This document shows positions 22,590 through 32,980 of a stretch of DNA of 64,000 bases, piece after piece. Within the stretch, counting starts at the first letter, position 1, and the number at the start of each line of letters is the position of its first letter. Made by a program: the position numbers and the translations under genes. Source of the DNA: Toxorhynchites rutilus septentrionalis (lineage: Eukaryota > Arthropoda > Insecta > Diptera > Culicidae); assembly GCF_029784135.1 (NCBI RefSeq), contig NC_073744.1, positions 32,932,439-32,996,438 on the forward strand. Direction: 5' to 3'. The notes under the pieces were generated by a model. That model had not been told where the DNA came from and did no database searches. It was given only the letters and a program-made list of their open reading frames with translations.

Positions 22590-23197
22590 CCCTTTAAAAG
22601 GTCGTGTAAACTAGGCAACGAATCAATTCCAACTTCTGAGAACATAACTCTTACACGAGGAATAACATTAACTATTGAAACAGTTGAAAAATTGGTGGCA
22701 ATATAGTTGCCACTGCCCGTTAACCCCAAAAACACTGTTTGCCGCTGCCTTGTAAAATCACTTTATTGCGCCTTTGGTTATACAAAAAGCAAAACAATAT
22801 GTCTAGTGCAGTGAGAAAACCCATTTTTTTATACAGCATTATAAAGAAAAAATGGAAATCTGAATTTTTAATTCCTAAATTTTTTCCATTGGGTCCATTA
22901 GTTTGAACTATTGTGGTGTGATCCTAAATAGTACGCATACAGTGCAAAACTTATCAACTTGTTGCATTTTCAACGTATTTAAACAGAATTTTTGCTGACG
23001 CTCTAAAATCGCGGTTTTGTTACATAAAAATGTCTTCCAAATTAATATCGTACATTTTTAGCAGCCCAGTAAAATGAAGTATTGCCAGATACCCTTGAAA
23101 GTTTTTGGTTAAGTAAAATATTGCAATAGTATTCCAAGTGCAGCGAAAATAATATTTTTTTGTTGGTGCAATATAGTTGCCACGGCCTTACAAAGGG
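22590..23197. mobile_element. piggyBac-like MITE (608 bp)
   Basis: Exact TTAA on both sides (22586-22589 and 23198-23201). Inverted ends: CCCTTTAAAAGGTCGTG on the left, and CCCTTTGTAAGGCCGTGGCA as the complement of the right. Subterminal GGCAATATAGTTGCCAC-type words occur near both ends (22690-22710 and 23168-23184). No coding capacity. TTAA with CCC-initial termini is the piggyBac hallmark. Confidence 0.85.
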
Positions 23198-23399
23198 TTA
23201 ACATGAACCATTCATTGGTAGGAATGTGTGTTGCATCTGATTTGATTCATTAGATTTGGTTGGTAATGTGCACAGAAAATATGTACATTATACTAATGTT
23301 CGCATTACCAAAGATTTGGTAGCTTCTTTTACCAATGATTTTTTTGGGTGCAGGCACTTATCAGTTGATAGAATCATACAGAGCATAATCTGGACGTTT

Positions 23400-23945
23400 T
23401 TCGGCAAAAACTTGCTTTGAACGGATCAATTTTTTGTGTGCAGAAGTCTCCATTGATATTTTGACCAGGTTTTAGCAGTTCATAGTGGATCACACCCTTT
23501 TGATCTCACCAAATACCGAACATTACTTTGGCACCTTGGATATTCGGATTCAGCGTTGATGTTCCTTATGGGTCGGGCTTTACACACGAGTTTCGTAGTG
23601 AATTCAGTTTGCGTCGCCGCTAACGATTTGGTGTAAAAAACCGTTCTTTTTGTGCCGTTCAAATAATATTCCGGACATACAAAATCGCCGTTTGATCTCA
23701 AATTGTATGGAACACATTTTATTTTTTTGCTTTTGGATGTATCGTTCGGCTTCAAGCCGTTTAGTCCAATTCTACGTCTTTCAAAATTTCGGTTAACCCA
23801 AAAGCTTTTTGTATTTAATATTAAAATCACAATTTTCAAGTCGTCCAAACCATTTCCCACAAAATCTATCCGATGGTGCAGAATCACCATGAACTTCCAC
23901 AAGCGTTCAATGTGCTTCAGCTGGGATGAATTCAACACTTTCCAC
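23400..23945 (-). mobile_element. mariner transposase fossil (N-terminal to middle part)
   Basis: The minus strand reads, with frameshifts: WFRRFKNGDFNIKYK-like (from the 'tttgggaaatgg' region near 23860), EAERYIQKQ.N.., KRRF, FERHKKNGFLHQIVSGDA.W (first catalytic region, near 23600-23660), and RYLVRSKGCDPL in place of a WWDQKGV-like block near 23490. This matches Mos1/mellifera-type mariner order. It lacks the C-terminal D34D part. Dead. Confidence 0.75.
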
Positions 23946-23949
23946 AGAT

Positions 23950-24380
23950 GATGTTTATTTGCAACTCTGATAGTCCGACAGAGCTGCGCAACCGTAAAGT
24001 ACAGCAGAACCAGAAGAGGGAGAACAAGAGCAAGGTAGCCTCTTCGTCCCGCACCTTGGGACGGGAGTTCGGATCAACCGGCCAAACTGTGAACAATACA
24101 TGGCAAAAATGGGCATTTTTATGGGGAAGCGTTAGTCTAGCTCGGCCGTGTCAGACAAGAGAAAGAGCGGTTGAAGATAGACGTTGTACCGAAGTCCGCC
24201 AACCCTCCAAAAGTGCCCCAGCTGCGACCAATAGGCACTTGCAGGGCAAACCACAAACGGATATGCAGTTGAACGCCAAGGCCATGAGAGATCTGAAGAA
24301 CATGCTAACATTTATCTTTTCATCGATCATGGGTAAGGTTCCAATCAACTACCTTAAAGCTGCCCGGTAGGGCGTCAAAT
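23950..24380 (+). mobile_element. Tc1-like transposase fossil with internal deletion
   Basis: On the plus strand, an N-terminal DNA-binding stretch (KSKVASSSRTLGREFGSTGQTVN) is followed, after a deletion and frameshifts, by the C-terminal catalytic end PKSANPPKVPQLRPIG near 24190-24235. In intact relatives RPI is followed by the catalytic Glu; here it reads Gly. The gene lies tail-to-tail against the mariner fossil on the left. Inactive. Confidence 0.7.
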
Positions 24381-24384
24381 CATA

Positions 24385-24427
24385 ATTGAATGCTTCTTTG
24401 CACCCTTCTAGCAAAGAAGCATTCAAT
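24385..24427. other. Perfect 17-bp hairpin with 9-base loop
   Basis: Left arm ATTGAATGCTTCTTTGC at 24385-24401, loop 24402-24410, right arm GCAAAGAAGCATTCAAT at 24411-24427. Lies just past the Tc1-like fossil, so it may mark an element end or a small inverted duplication. Confidence 0.8.
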
Positions 24428-24429
24428 TC

Positions 24430-26540
24430 GGTCTATTCATTTATCGTTTGTAGTTTTTTCCGTAATAATTCGAAATTAGTCAATTTTTTAAATGTATACG
24501 TTGCGACGCGCATATTAAAGAATAAAAGCTGCCAAAGCCGCAAAAAGACATGAAATCTAAACGGTAGAAACTCAGCTACAAAAAATCAATCATGAAGTTC
24601 GCTTCAAGGATCCACAAGCCTCTCACCTTTAAATGGGAATGGTACTTTTGGCCAATCATTTATTCATCGGATCATGTATGCCTCCTCTCCTGCTCTATTA
24701 TTCAATCGACTCGCTACATAACATGTTCATTTTTTCCCCCTTATTTCAACAGGTCTTTTATCCCGAAATCCTTCCAATGAACTCATCCTCAATCATTGGG
24801 GGAGCGTAGCCAGTCAAAAAAAAAACGGATCTCTGGGTTATCTACCCCCGCTACATCACATCCCCAGATGCCTCTGCAGACGGCTCATCGCCTTTACCAA
24901 TTTAGTTCGTTTTCTTCTTAAAAATATAATAAAAGTAACACTGGGGCAAACGCTCCTGCTCGGAGGGACAAACTTACAGGACCTAAACAGGAAGCAGCCT
25001 AGAATTCACGCCTTCATCAAGGTGAAGGGACCGGGATTCTCACCGGATGCCTTGGAAGATTATATGTACATTTCGAATTAGGGTTGAGCGCGTGTTCTGG
25101 GATTTGTCGGTGTGTCTGTTTATGCTTCTAGTTTTCTTCCTTTGCCTTCGCCTGTGTTGTCAACGGCAGACCCCATCGATGGTTACGGTTCGGTGTGAGT
25201 GTATGTGCCTTGTATATCCAATGGTAGGCAATAACCTTTTAGCTTAAAGTTTATTCATGGGTCGTCTTTCTCCCTTGGCGCCCGCCACATCGTTTCGTTA
25301 CGGTTCGATTTCGCAGAAAAAAAATAAAAAAATCTTGAGAATAATCCCGGAGGCTGGCTCCTAAAGGGGTGGCAAGGAGTTTATCCCCTACATGTATACA
25401 CAATCCAAACGCAACAAGCTGATGCGAGCAACAAATCAAACAACCATCCCATTTAATCCGCTATACCTGTGCTACCGCACAAAATCTCATTTATTCACCA
25501 ACATGCAACAGAGAAACAATTTAAGTAAGATTACCATCCCCAGCAATGGGAAAACAGCATCACCGCCAACCGACAGCAGACAAATGTGTGCACAGTCAAA
25601 GTTAATTCTGTTGGGAGAGCTGTTCGACTTTGTCCTCCTGGCCTGTCACCAGCAAACCGTGTGTCTATTCGTATTACAACGAAAACAACCTTCTCAAGTA
25701 TAAACTCTCCGCACACCCCCGGCCCTCGCTCGGTTGAATCCGTTCTTGGAAAAACCACAAACCATTTGTTTGGGCTTTCACCACCGCAAGCCGGGCCCGG
25801 TCATGCGAAACATTGGTCCAGGAAAGGCCTTGCCTTAGGTGCGAGCGACGGAAAAGTGTGGGCAGAGCGAGCGACTATCCTATTAACATTAACATTATTA
25901 TATTCTTATTATATTCAGTCAACATCGGAAAATTCCTCCAGTTTCTCGTTTGATGATTCCCGTGAAGTACACTCGGTCGACGGATAAAACACTGAAGAGG
26001 CCTCTACTCTACACTTTGCTGTTCAAGCGGTTGGAAAAACAACTACACGGCTCCATTTCACGTTACACCACTGTGGGGTTGGGGATGGGTCGGCAGGGTG
26101 CGCCATCGTCGCTTAAAAAGGTAGCTGCGTGGTAGGTTTGTGCAGCCTGAGAACCAGGTCCTCCGCTCGAGGATGAAGGATGAAGGCTAGAAGCAAACAA
26201 AAAGGCGGAATAAATGGCTTCCAATCTGTGTGAAGCTCATTTCGTCCTTGTTGGGCATAAATGCCCTCATCTGGAGGGAGAGAGATTCACGGCGAACGCT
26301 GTGATTACTTTCTTTGGTTCGGCAGTCGGTGGATTGTGTAAACCACTTTCAATACCGACCGTGACCTTCGACTGTGGGTGTTTATTGTTAATTGTTTAGC
26401 TATCCTGATGACGTTTGCTCATTGTGAAGTTATGTGATGGAGAGCAAATTTGAATAATGCGGGCACATGATAGACGTTTATTTCCATCACTATTGACAAA
26501 TTCATGGAAAGTTGAATCAGCTCATGCGACGCTTACATTA
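24430..26540. other. Repeat-poor block with no supported gene
   Basis: Complex, moderately G+C-rich sequence with C-rich stretches near 25700-25800. Several frames of 60-130 codons overlap on both strands (longest 25586-25987). None shows a recognisable domain or a start context that singles it out. Possible intron or UTR of a gene outside the window. Confidence 0.4.
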
Positions 26541-26650
26541 GAGCTCAGAACTACAAAAGTGATGATGTTTGTTTATTCTGCGCGCTTGAAAGCGCAATTC
26601 GGTCGTGATTATTTTCATTAAATTCTATTCAAAATCATTCTAGCCATAAA

Positions 26651-26857
26651 ATGTCATCAGTAAATGGTAAGAAAATTATATTTTTGTCTATTTGCAATAA
26701 TCTCAACACCCGATTAGACCAAAGTTATCTATGTTATCTCCGAAAAGTTTATGTTTAATAGTAAATATAGGTTATGAGTACTAACTTCTGGACATTTTTC
26801 AGAAGCTCAAACAGTAAATAATGACGATGCAATCGATATCATATCAAGTTGGTTGAT
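26651..26857 (+). pseudogene. Short spliced-looking ORF, 5' part, interrupted by a foldback element
   Basis: ATG at 26651 opens a 16-base first exon (ATG TCA TCA GTA AAT G). A 136-base candidate intron follows (26667-26802) with donor GTAAGA, a TACTAAC branch-point word at about 26780 and acceptor TTTTTCAG. Exon 2 reads EAQTVNNDDAIDIISSWL until the insertion at 26857. The reading resumes in the same frame after the insert at 28692 if the 5-bp duplicate TTGAT is counted once. The protein is not recognised. It could belong to a host gene or to an older transposon. Confidence 0.35.
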
Positions 26858-28691
26858 ATCACTGCACAATGGTCCAGGAGATGCATTTAAGTGGAAATTG
26901 GCATTTAGAGGTCGACAGTTATTCTCTAGACAAAAACTGTCTTCGACAAAGTTATTGCATAAAATAGAGGGCATATTTTAATGTTGTCAAAAATAGGGTG
27001 ACCAAAATTGTCGAAGAAATAAAAAATCTAACTTTCTTATCTTTACAGATAAAGGCAAACATAGTTGGACAAGTGTTGTAGTCAATATGTCAACTTCACT
27101 CAAAGTTATTGATATTTATTTCCAGAAAACACGCTCTTTTCAATTGTTTGTCATTCTTTCTGGAGCAAACATAAACAAAGTTTATTGACGGCATTTGAAA
27201 GAGCATATTTTACTCTACATTATGTGTGATTTTCAAAACTATGTTATTTTTTGTGTTTGAGTAAATATAAATTGAAATCATGAGATTTTGGGTAAAATAA
27301 ACATCAATAACTTTAAGTAGGATTAAGATATTGACAAGTTCTGCACCGCAAAATGTTGGTATTGATATGCTCTAAAAGTCGTACGAAGATAGTTTTAATG
27401 TAGAATTTGAAATATAAAAAATAAGGCACAAAATCCCATTTTTTCATGGTCACCCTAATGCAACTTACAAAAAAGCGCTAAATCGATTATATTAAAAGAT
27501 GTGTATGTTCTACAAAGTTGTTCACTGGTTGTTGACTGGGGCTACAACATTGTCGAACTATGTTTATCTCTATCTATAAAGATTTTTTTTTCTCTATTAT
27601 AGTGACTTTTACTTCCATTTTTGGAAGAATGTCGGGAGTGAGAATTGAACTCGTGATCTCTGCGTGAGAGGTATGGATGTTACCACTACGCCAGATCACC
27701 TCCGATCTATAAAGATAAGAAAGTTAGATTTTTTATTTCATCGTCAATTTTGGTTACCCTATTTTTGATAACATAAAAATGAGCGCTCTATCATATGTAA
27801 CAACTTTGTTGGAGAGAGTTTTCGTCTAAAAAAACAAATATCTCCCACAAAGTTGTTTTTGGCACTTTCTATCTAAGTTGCATTAGGGTAACCATGAAAA
27901 AACGGATTTTTTTTGCTTTAACTTTTATATTTCAAATTCTATATCAAAACTGTCTTTGTACGACTTTTAGAGCTTATCAATACCAACATTTTGCGATGCA
28001 GAACATGTCAATATCTTAATCCTACTCAAAGTTATCGATGTTTTTTTTACCCAAAAACTCATGGTTTCAATTTTAATTTACTCAAACACAAAAAAATAAC
28101 ATGGTTTTGAAAATCACATATTATATAGAGTGAAATTTGTTCTCTAGGATTCCATCAACAAACATTTTTTATGTTTGCCCCAGAAAGAATGACAAACAAA
28201 TGAAAAGAGCGTGTTTTTTGAGGAAAAATATCAATAACATTGAGTGAAGTTGGGATATTCACATGTTCTGCATCGAAAAATGTTTGTATTAGTAAGTTCC
28301 AAAAGTCTTCCGAAGATAGTTTGTATGTAGAATTTGAAATACAAAAGTTAGAGCAAAAAAACAGTTTTTTTCATGGTTACCCTAACGTAATTTATAAAAA
28401 AAGGCGCTATATCGGTTATTTCAAGAGATAGAAAAAAAGTTTTGTTCTACAAAGATATCTCAAATAACTGGGACTACAACATTGTCGAACTATGATTACC
28501 TCTATCTTTAAAGATAAGTAAGTTAGATTTTTTATTTCATCGACAATTTTGATCACCCTATTTTTGATAACCTAAAAATGAGCGCTCTATCATATGTAAC
28601 AACTTTGTCGAAGACAGTTTTTGTCTAGAGAATAACTGTCGAGCTCTAAATGCTAATTTCCACTTAAATACATCTCCTGGACCATTGTGCA
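26858..28691. mobile_element. Long-inverted-repeat (foldback-type) element, about 1.83 kb
   Basis: The outer ends are inverted copies: CTGCACAATGGTCCAGGAGA on the left, and the complement of GGACCATTGTGCA on the right. Inverted similarity then continues for several hundred bases (for example 'cgacagttattctctagac', 'actgtcttcgacaaagtt', 'tagggtga.caaaattgtcga' on both arms). A second inverted layer inside pairs about 27150-27460 with 27890-28250. TTGAT flanks both ends (26853-26857, 28692-28696). No transposase. A right-half relative lies at 56740-57279, where the end reads CCATTGTGCAGTG. Confidence 0.8.
27584..27704 (-). mobile_element. Short tRNA-Val-like SINE with 12-bp TSD
   Basis: Complement reads GGTGATCTGGCGTAGTGG (A box TGGCGTAGTGG), a CTCACGCAGAG anticodon-arm-like segment and B box GTTCAATTC, followed by a short body and an A-rich tail. 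The target duplication ATCTATAAAGAT at 27572-27583 and 27705-27716 is perfect. It sits inside the foldback element, so it is younger. The head does not fold into a full tRNA: the acceptor stem is not complementary. Confidence 0.8.
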
Positions 28692-28781
28692 TTGATTATG
28701 CACGAGCTTCCTTTCTGCCGATACGAGAAGAATCTGCAATATTTGAAGCGCAACAAATGCCAGCCATCATTTGCCCAGTGA
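28692..28781 (+). pseudogene. Short spliced-looking ORF, 3' part after the insertion
   Basis: After the repeated TTGAT the frame continues IMHELPFCRYEKNLQYLKR and on to a TGA at 28779-28781. Joined to the upstream part this would make a small protein of about 50 residues. An alternative frame (DYARASFLPIREESAIF...) is also open until 28796, so the true frame is uncertain. Confidence 0.3.
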
Positions 28782-29189
28782 AAAAATGTAAATTATAACA
28801 CTTGTACCGAATCATTCGTAATATGTTATGAAAAATACAATGTAAAATGATGATTTTCTTACCTTTTCAGCGTAGAAAGAATATTTGGATCCGCGAAATT
28901 TGCAGATAATTTCTGATTTTTCAAAACAAATCAAACCAATTCTATACCAAAAAAACAAAACATCATCATTTCACTCGCAGCGCCATCTGGTTGTAATTCT
29001 AACGTGAATTCGTCAATAGTTCGTTTCAGTTTGAATTTGGTGGCCTATTTGAATGCATTGCAGCACCCTTAGTTGTCACATTGAGAAACTATTTTCGCGT
29101 TTTCACCCGGATGGTTTGTTTATTCAGTAGTGAAGATTTCATCAAGATAGAAGAACACATTCAAAAGTTATCGACGATGGAACGCGAAA

Positions 29190-29697
29190 GGTGGGAAAAA
29201 ATTCTGCACACTTACGTTGAGAATCCGACGTGGTCAGGATGAAAGATCACAAAATTTCTGAAATTTTCAAAATCAACTGTAAATACCGTACTTGAACGTT
29301 GCCGGGGACCCCTTACGTTGGAACGGATGAAACCAATCAGGCATAGACGTGGAACATAGGACCGGTATCTAAGAGCAAAGGTGATTTGAGTAGTCCACAA
29401 CAATTCCGCGCTCTCTTTGTGGGATTTTGTAAAAAAAAGGTCACGGCGAGCCACAGTACAGTTCGGCGAATTTGTATGCGAGATGGCTTGCGGTCGTACC
29501 ACGCCAGCAAACGCCTCGAACAGGGCGCTGAAACAAAAGATAGTTGCTAAAACCCGTGCAAGGTAGCTGTACGAGCAAGTATTGACTAAGTACGAAAGAC
29601 GCAACATACGAAGAAATGGATTTTGGACAAATAGCTAGTAACAAATTTTGCCTTGCCAAGCGTAAAGGGGGAGTTACGACTACATCCAAAATTGATT
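29190..29697 (+). mobile_element. D37E-type (ITm) transposase fossil, N-terminal half
   Basis: Reads MERERWEKILHTYVENPTWSG, then KITKFLKFSKSTVNTVLERC (helix-turn-helix), RATVQFGEFVCEMACG..., NRALKQKIVAKTRAR and YEQVLTKYERR, with several stops and frameshifts. The order and spacing match IS630-Tc1-mariner D37E transposases known from mosquitoes. It continues at 30298 after an insertion. Confidence 0.75.
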
Positions 29698-30297
29698 TTT
29701 AGCTCATGTTTTGTCATCCCGATTTATGATTATTAAATGAGACATAACATAACAGAAAATGTCATGACTCACAAATACTGGTAAGCATTTGTATAATATA
29801 CATGGTACATATATATAAGATTATATATAAGATTAATACGAGCGAGCGAAACAAAAGACAAATAAGCTTTCCGCATACTTTGCCACACACACGGCCCAGA
29901 CCGAAATAGCTATTGTTCTCCTTCATGCGCTCCTTTTTTTACTCTTAGAAAACACTTCCCAACTTTATTTTATAATCAGGTGCAATATTATCACGTATTT
30001 GCTGAACAACTGTTGAAGCATCATTAGCTATGTGGATAGCGTGGTCGTGTAAAATAGCTTTGCATTACAACCGGCCTTGGTTCGATCCCCATTAACGTCG
30101 TATGGATTTTTTTTTGGCACAATCCCAAATGAAATGAGAAAAGAAAACAGAAAGAGATGTCTGCACGCATACATATAAACCATTTTTAAGCTTTTAAACA
30201 GCTCATTATTTGCGCGTTTGACTCTCCAGCACACTAAATGGCATCTTTTCTGCCAAAGATGAAATGTTTTCTGCCATCGCTAGTTTGGGTGTAGGTT
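29698..30297. mobile_element. About 600-bp insertion within the D37E fossil
   Basis: The transposase reading breaks at TTTSKIDF and resumes at FKFIYDDKF. Rough flanking repeats CCAAAATTGATTTTT and TTCAAATTTATTTACG may be a decayed TSD. The insert contains AT-rich sequence, a tRNA-like SINE (30027-30240) and no ORF of note. Confidence 0.6.
30027..30240 (+). mobile_element. tRNA-derived SINE-like sequence
   Basis: GGATAGCGTGGTCGTG (A-box-like TAGCGTGGTCG) is followed about 35 bases later by GGTTCGATCCCC, a good B box. A non-tRNA body follows (GAAATGAGAAAAGAAAACAG..., AAACAGCTCATTATTTGCGC). No cloverleaf acceptor stem, so it is not called as a tRNA gene. A unit of a SINE family or a tRNA relic. 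Confidence 0.55.
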
Positions 30298-30772
30298 CAA
30301 ATTTATTTACGATGATAAATTTCCCCGTAGGTTGATGATTTGGCAAGGGATCTGTAGTTGCAGAGAGAAGACAATGGTTTTCATCACTGGGTAACCATTA
30401 AGGGAAAAGCAAGCAGGAGTATCTTTATAACAGATTTTTCCATTCATTCAATCACACAAAGATTCGGTGAAGTTCTGGCCTGGCTTGGTAAGCTGCCATC
30501 ACAGCCGGAATGTCGTCAAGTGGTATAAGGAGAACAATATCGATTTCATTGAAAAAACTTTCAATCCATCAAATTGTCCGGATTTTCATCCCATCGAGAG
30601 AGATTGGGTAGCTATCAAAGGCAAACTAAAGAAGCAGAACCATCAAAAACCAGCTCAAATGAAAAAGTGGTGGAACAAGAAAGCAAAAACGATTACCAGC
30701 AGTATTGTACAGAAAACGATGGGTGGTATTACACATAAAGTTCGAGAATTCATCCGAACTGCTGACGAATAA
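30298..30772 (+). mobile_element. D37E-type transposase fossil, C-terminal half
   Basis: FKFIYDDKFPRRLMIWQGICSC is followed by a frameshift. Then from 30467 a 101-codon frame reads KFWPGLVSCHHSRNVVKWYK and SNCPDFHPIERDWVAIKGKL. The Glu in HPIERDW is the third catalytic residue. Exactly 37 residues upstream is the position of the second, where Gly (WPG) replaces Asp. The frame ends naturally at 30772 (FIRTADE). Catalytically dead even without the frameshifts. Confidence 0.85.
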
Positions 30773-31179
30773 TTTTCAAGTTTTTTCCCGTTAAAGATCA
30801 TTGAAAACCCTACAAAATGGCATCCTTCTCTTTTTGTGCGTTATTTCTATGCTGAGGAATGTCTTACTTTATGCGACCAAATTCTAACTGAAACATGCTT
30901 TAGCTCTCCTTTTTTTCAGTTTGCAAATTGCTCACGAGTATTTGTTTCTATCTATTTCGCCTTAGGAGTCCAAAATATTACATAGGAACTCCACCTGCGC
31001 ACTCGAAAAGAACCTTCAACTATTGAAAACCAGAGCAGGGAGTCTAAAGCCCCTAAGGAGGATGGTTGTGATAGCGGTTATCTATGGTTATTATGCAAAG
31101 AACGAAATGGATAAATACCTAATATTAAAAGAGTTTCTCGGCGGCTTCTCAGTTTGCAAAAAAAAATCTCGGTCAAGCC

Positions 31180-31300
31180 AACTGAGAAAAATGTCATATG
31201 TAATCTCGGGTCAGAATGGGTTACACTTAGCTGGTTCAGGTCTATCACAGAGAGTAACTACGAAGTGTACAGTCTACCCATGCTCAAGCTCAAGTACATG
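31180..31300 (+). repeat. Dispersed repeat fragment shared with 59940-60050
   Basis: Shares GGTTCAGG.C.ATCAC.GAGAG..ACTACGAA.TGTACAGTCTACCCA.GCT.AAGCTCAAG with 59951-60020 in the same orientation. No class assigned. Confidence 0.55.
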
Positions 31301-31309
31301 ATATTATAT

Positions 31310-32980
31310 TATTTTAGATGCATCGAAAATTTGAATTTTTTTTTCTTATTTTTTTCTCGTTGTAACAGTAAATATCGACGCTTCGGGCAGTTATGAGACA
31401 TTTGGAATAAAAAAAATGTCGTTTTTCATGAAACAATACCTTAGAATGAAGAATGACTGTTTTGGTAGTCCGCCGACTATCTCTTCAACTGCAGGTAACC
31501 TGCAATGCTGCCAAGTTCGGATATCCTCGATTTAGACTGATTAGAATGCCATGGGTGAAATGGGAAAGCATTTTATTATCATCAAGCCATAACTTATATC
31601 GGAAAGTTATAAAAAGTCTTTAAAATCTGTAGAAATACTGATTATTTTGTAATATTAGTAATAAGTAATAATGTGTACGTGTGATGCAAAAATACACAAG
31701 TACTCTCCACCAGACGTCATGAAAACCGACGCATTGTATCATTGAACAGATTCCCCATCAGTGTGATGTTTGTATGATGGTTTTACTCAGCTCTATGCTT
31801 AATAATGCCTGACCAAATTGTCATCAACACCTCTTTTCAAGCCTTGTTCAAGCAAATTAGGAGAAATAATTAAGCTATAGCCAATATTGTTTGTTAATTG
31901 CAGTTTACCTTATTGATTACCTTTATCCAACTCCAAGGTATAATGGAAGCGTTTATTCGACCATATTTTGATTTGTTTAGCTCTACTTGGACTGCGCTAT
32001 CAAAGAAGAAAATTTTTGTCTGACTTTTCTTTCACCAAATTTCTATAAATAGAATTCACTTTTACGCACCTGGATAGACGTTTGGTAAAGTCTTTTACAG
32101 CTACTAGTTAAAAGTTATTCAGCTTTTTTGAAAGTTGAAATTGAATTTTAATTTTTGAAATAACTTTTATTTCAGCGAAATTCTTTTCCAAAAAAAATGT
32201 GGTATTATTTTGTGAAAATATAAACAATTTCCTACATTTCATACTTTAACAAGAATTTTGTAGATAACATAGTTTTTGAGTTATAGATTTTTGTAAAAAA
32301 TTAAGAAAAAAAATCGGCTTTTTCTAAAAAGCAGTCTAATTCTTTTACGAATATTTCAAGTATGCAAAGTTGTTTCAATAACATTTACACCCACAACGTT
32401 TCACTGCTCTCTGAGATAGTGCTGCCAACGTCGAGTCGAGTTGGCATGAAATTCGTCATTTGTTGAACAAAAGTTTCAATTTGGTTTACACAAACTTTTA
32501 TACAATGTATAGCTTAGCATATTGTCTTTTTAAGCTTTCAATATTATTGTTCGGTCATTATTCAACTGACTAGTTTAAAAACAGCTATTGATGGGGTATC
32601 GACCATCCGAAGTCATGCAAAAATGCTGCGTATGACAACTACATCAAAGGATGTATCTTCCATTTCTGACTGTAGCGCTCATGGTCTTCCAGATCCGAGC
32701 CAGGTAAGCATCGACCCGACAAAATATCATTGCTCCATATTGAATATCACTTTGCAATATGTATTTAAAAAAACTCCTAACCCTACGCCATCTGATTTAC
32801 GGAGGTGTCGTTCACAATGAGAACACGTCGAGAGCTGTTCTCGCAGCACGAGAAGCAGGAAACTTTCTGCTTTCTGACTCCACAATAATAGGTCAAGGAA
32901 AGACACAAACCCGCGCTTCCCATAAATTTAACTTCCCGTTTTGCCATCCACAACAGTAACACCGATATATATGAAAAAAG
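31310..32980. other. AT-rich non-coding stretch
   Basis: No supported gene or bounded element. A 65-codon frame near 32623-32820 has no recognised domain. Confidence 0.35.

Noticed and set aside
25586..25987. 133-codon plus ORF
   Set aside because: Overlapped by other frames and has no domain; kept as part of the repeat-poor block only.
27625..27704. tRNA-Val-like sequence
   Set aside because: Head of a short SINE with a 12-bp TSD; the cloverleaf is incomplete.
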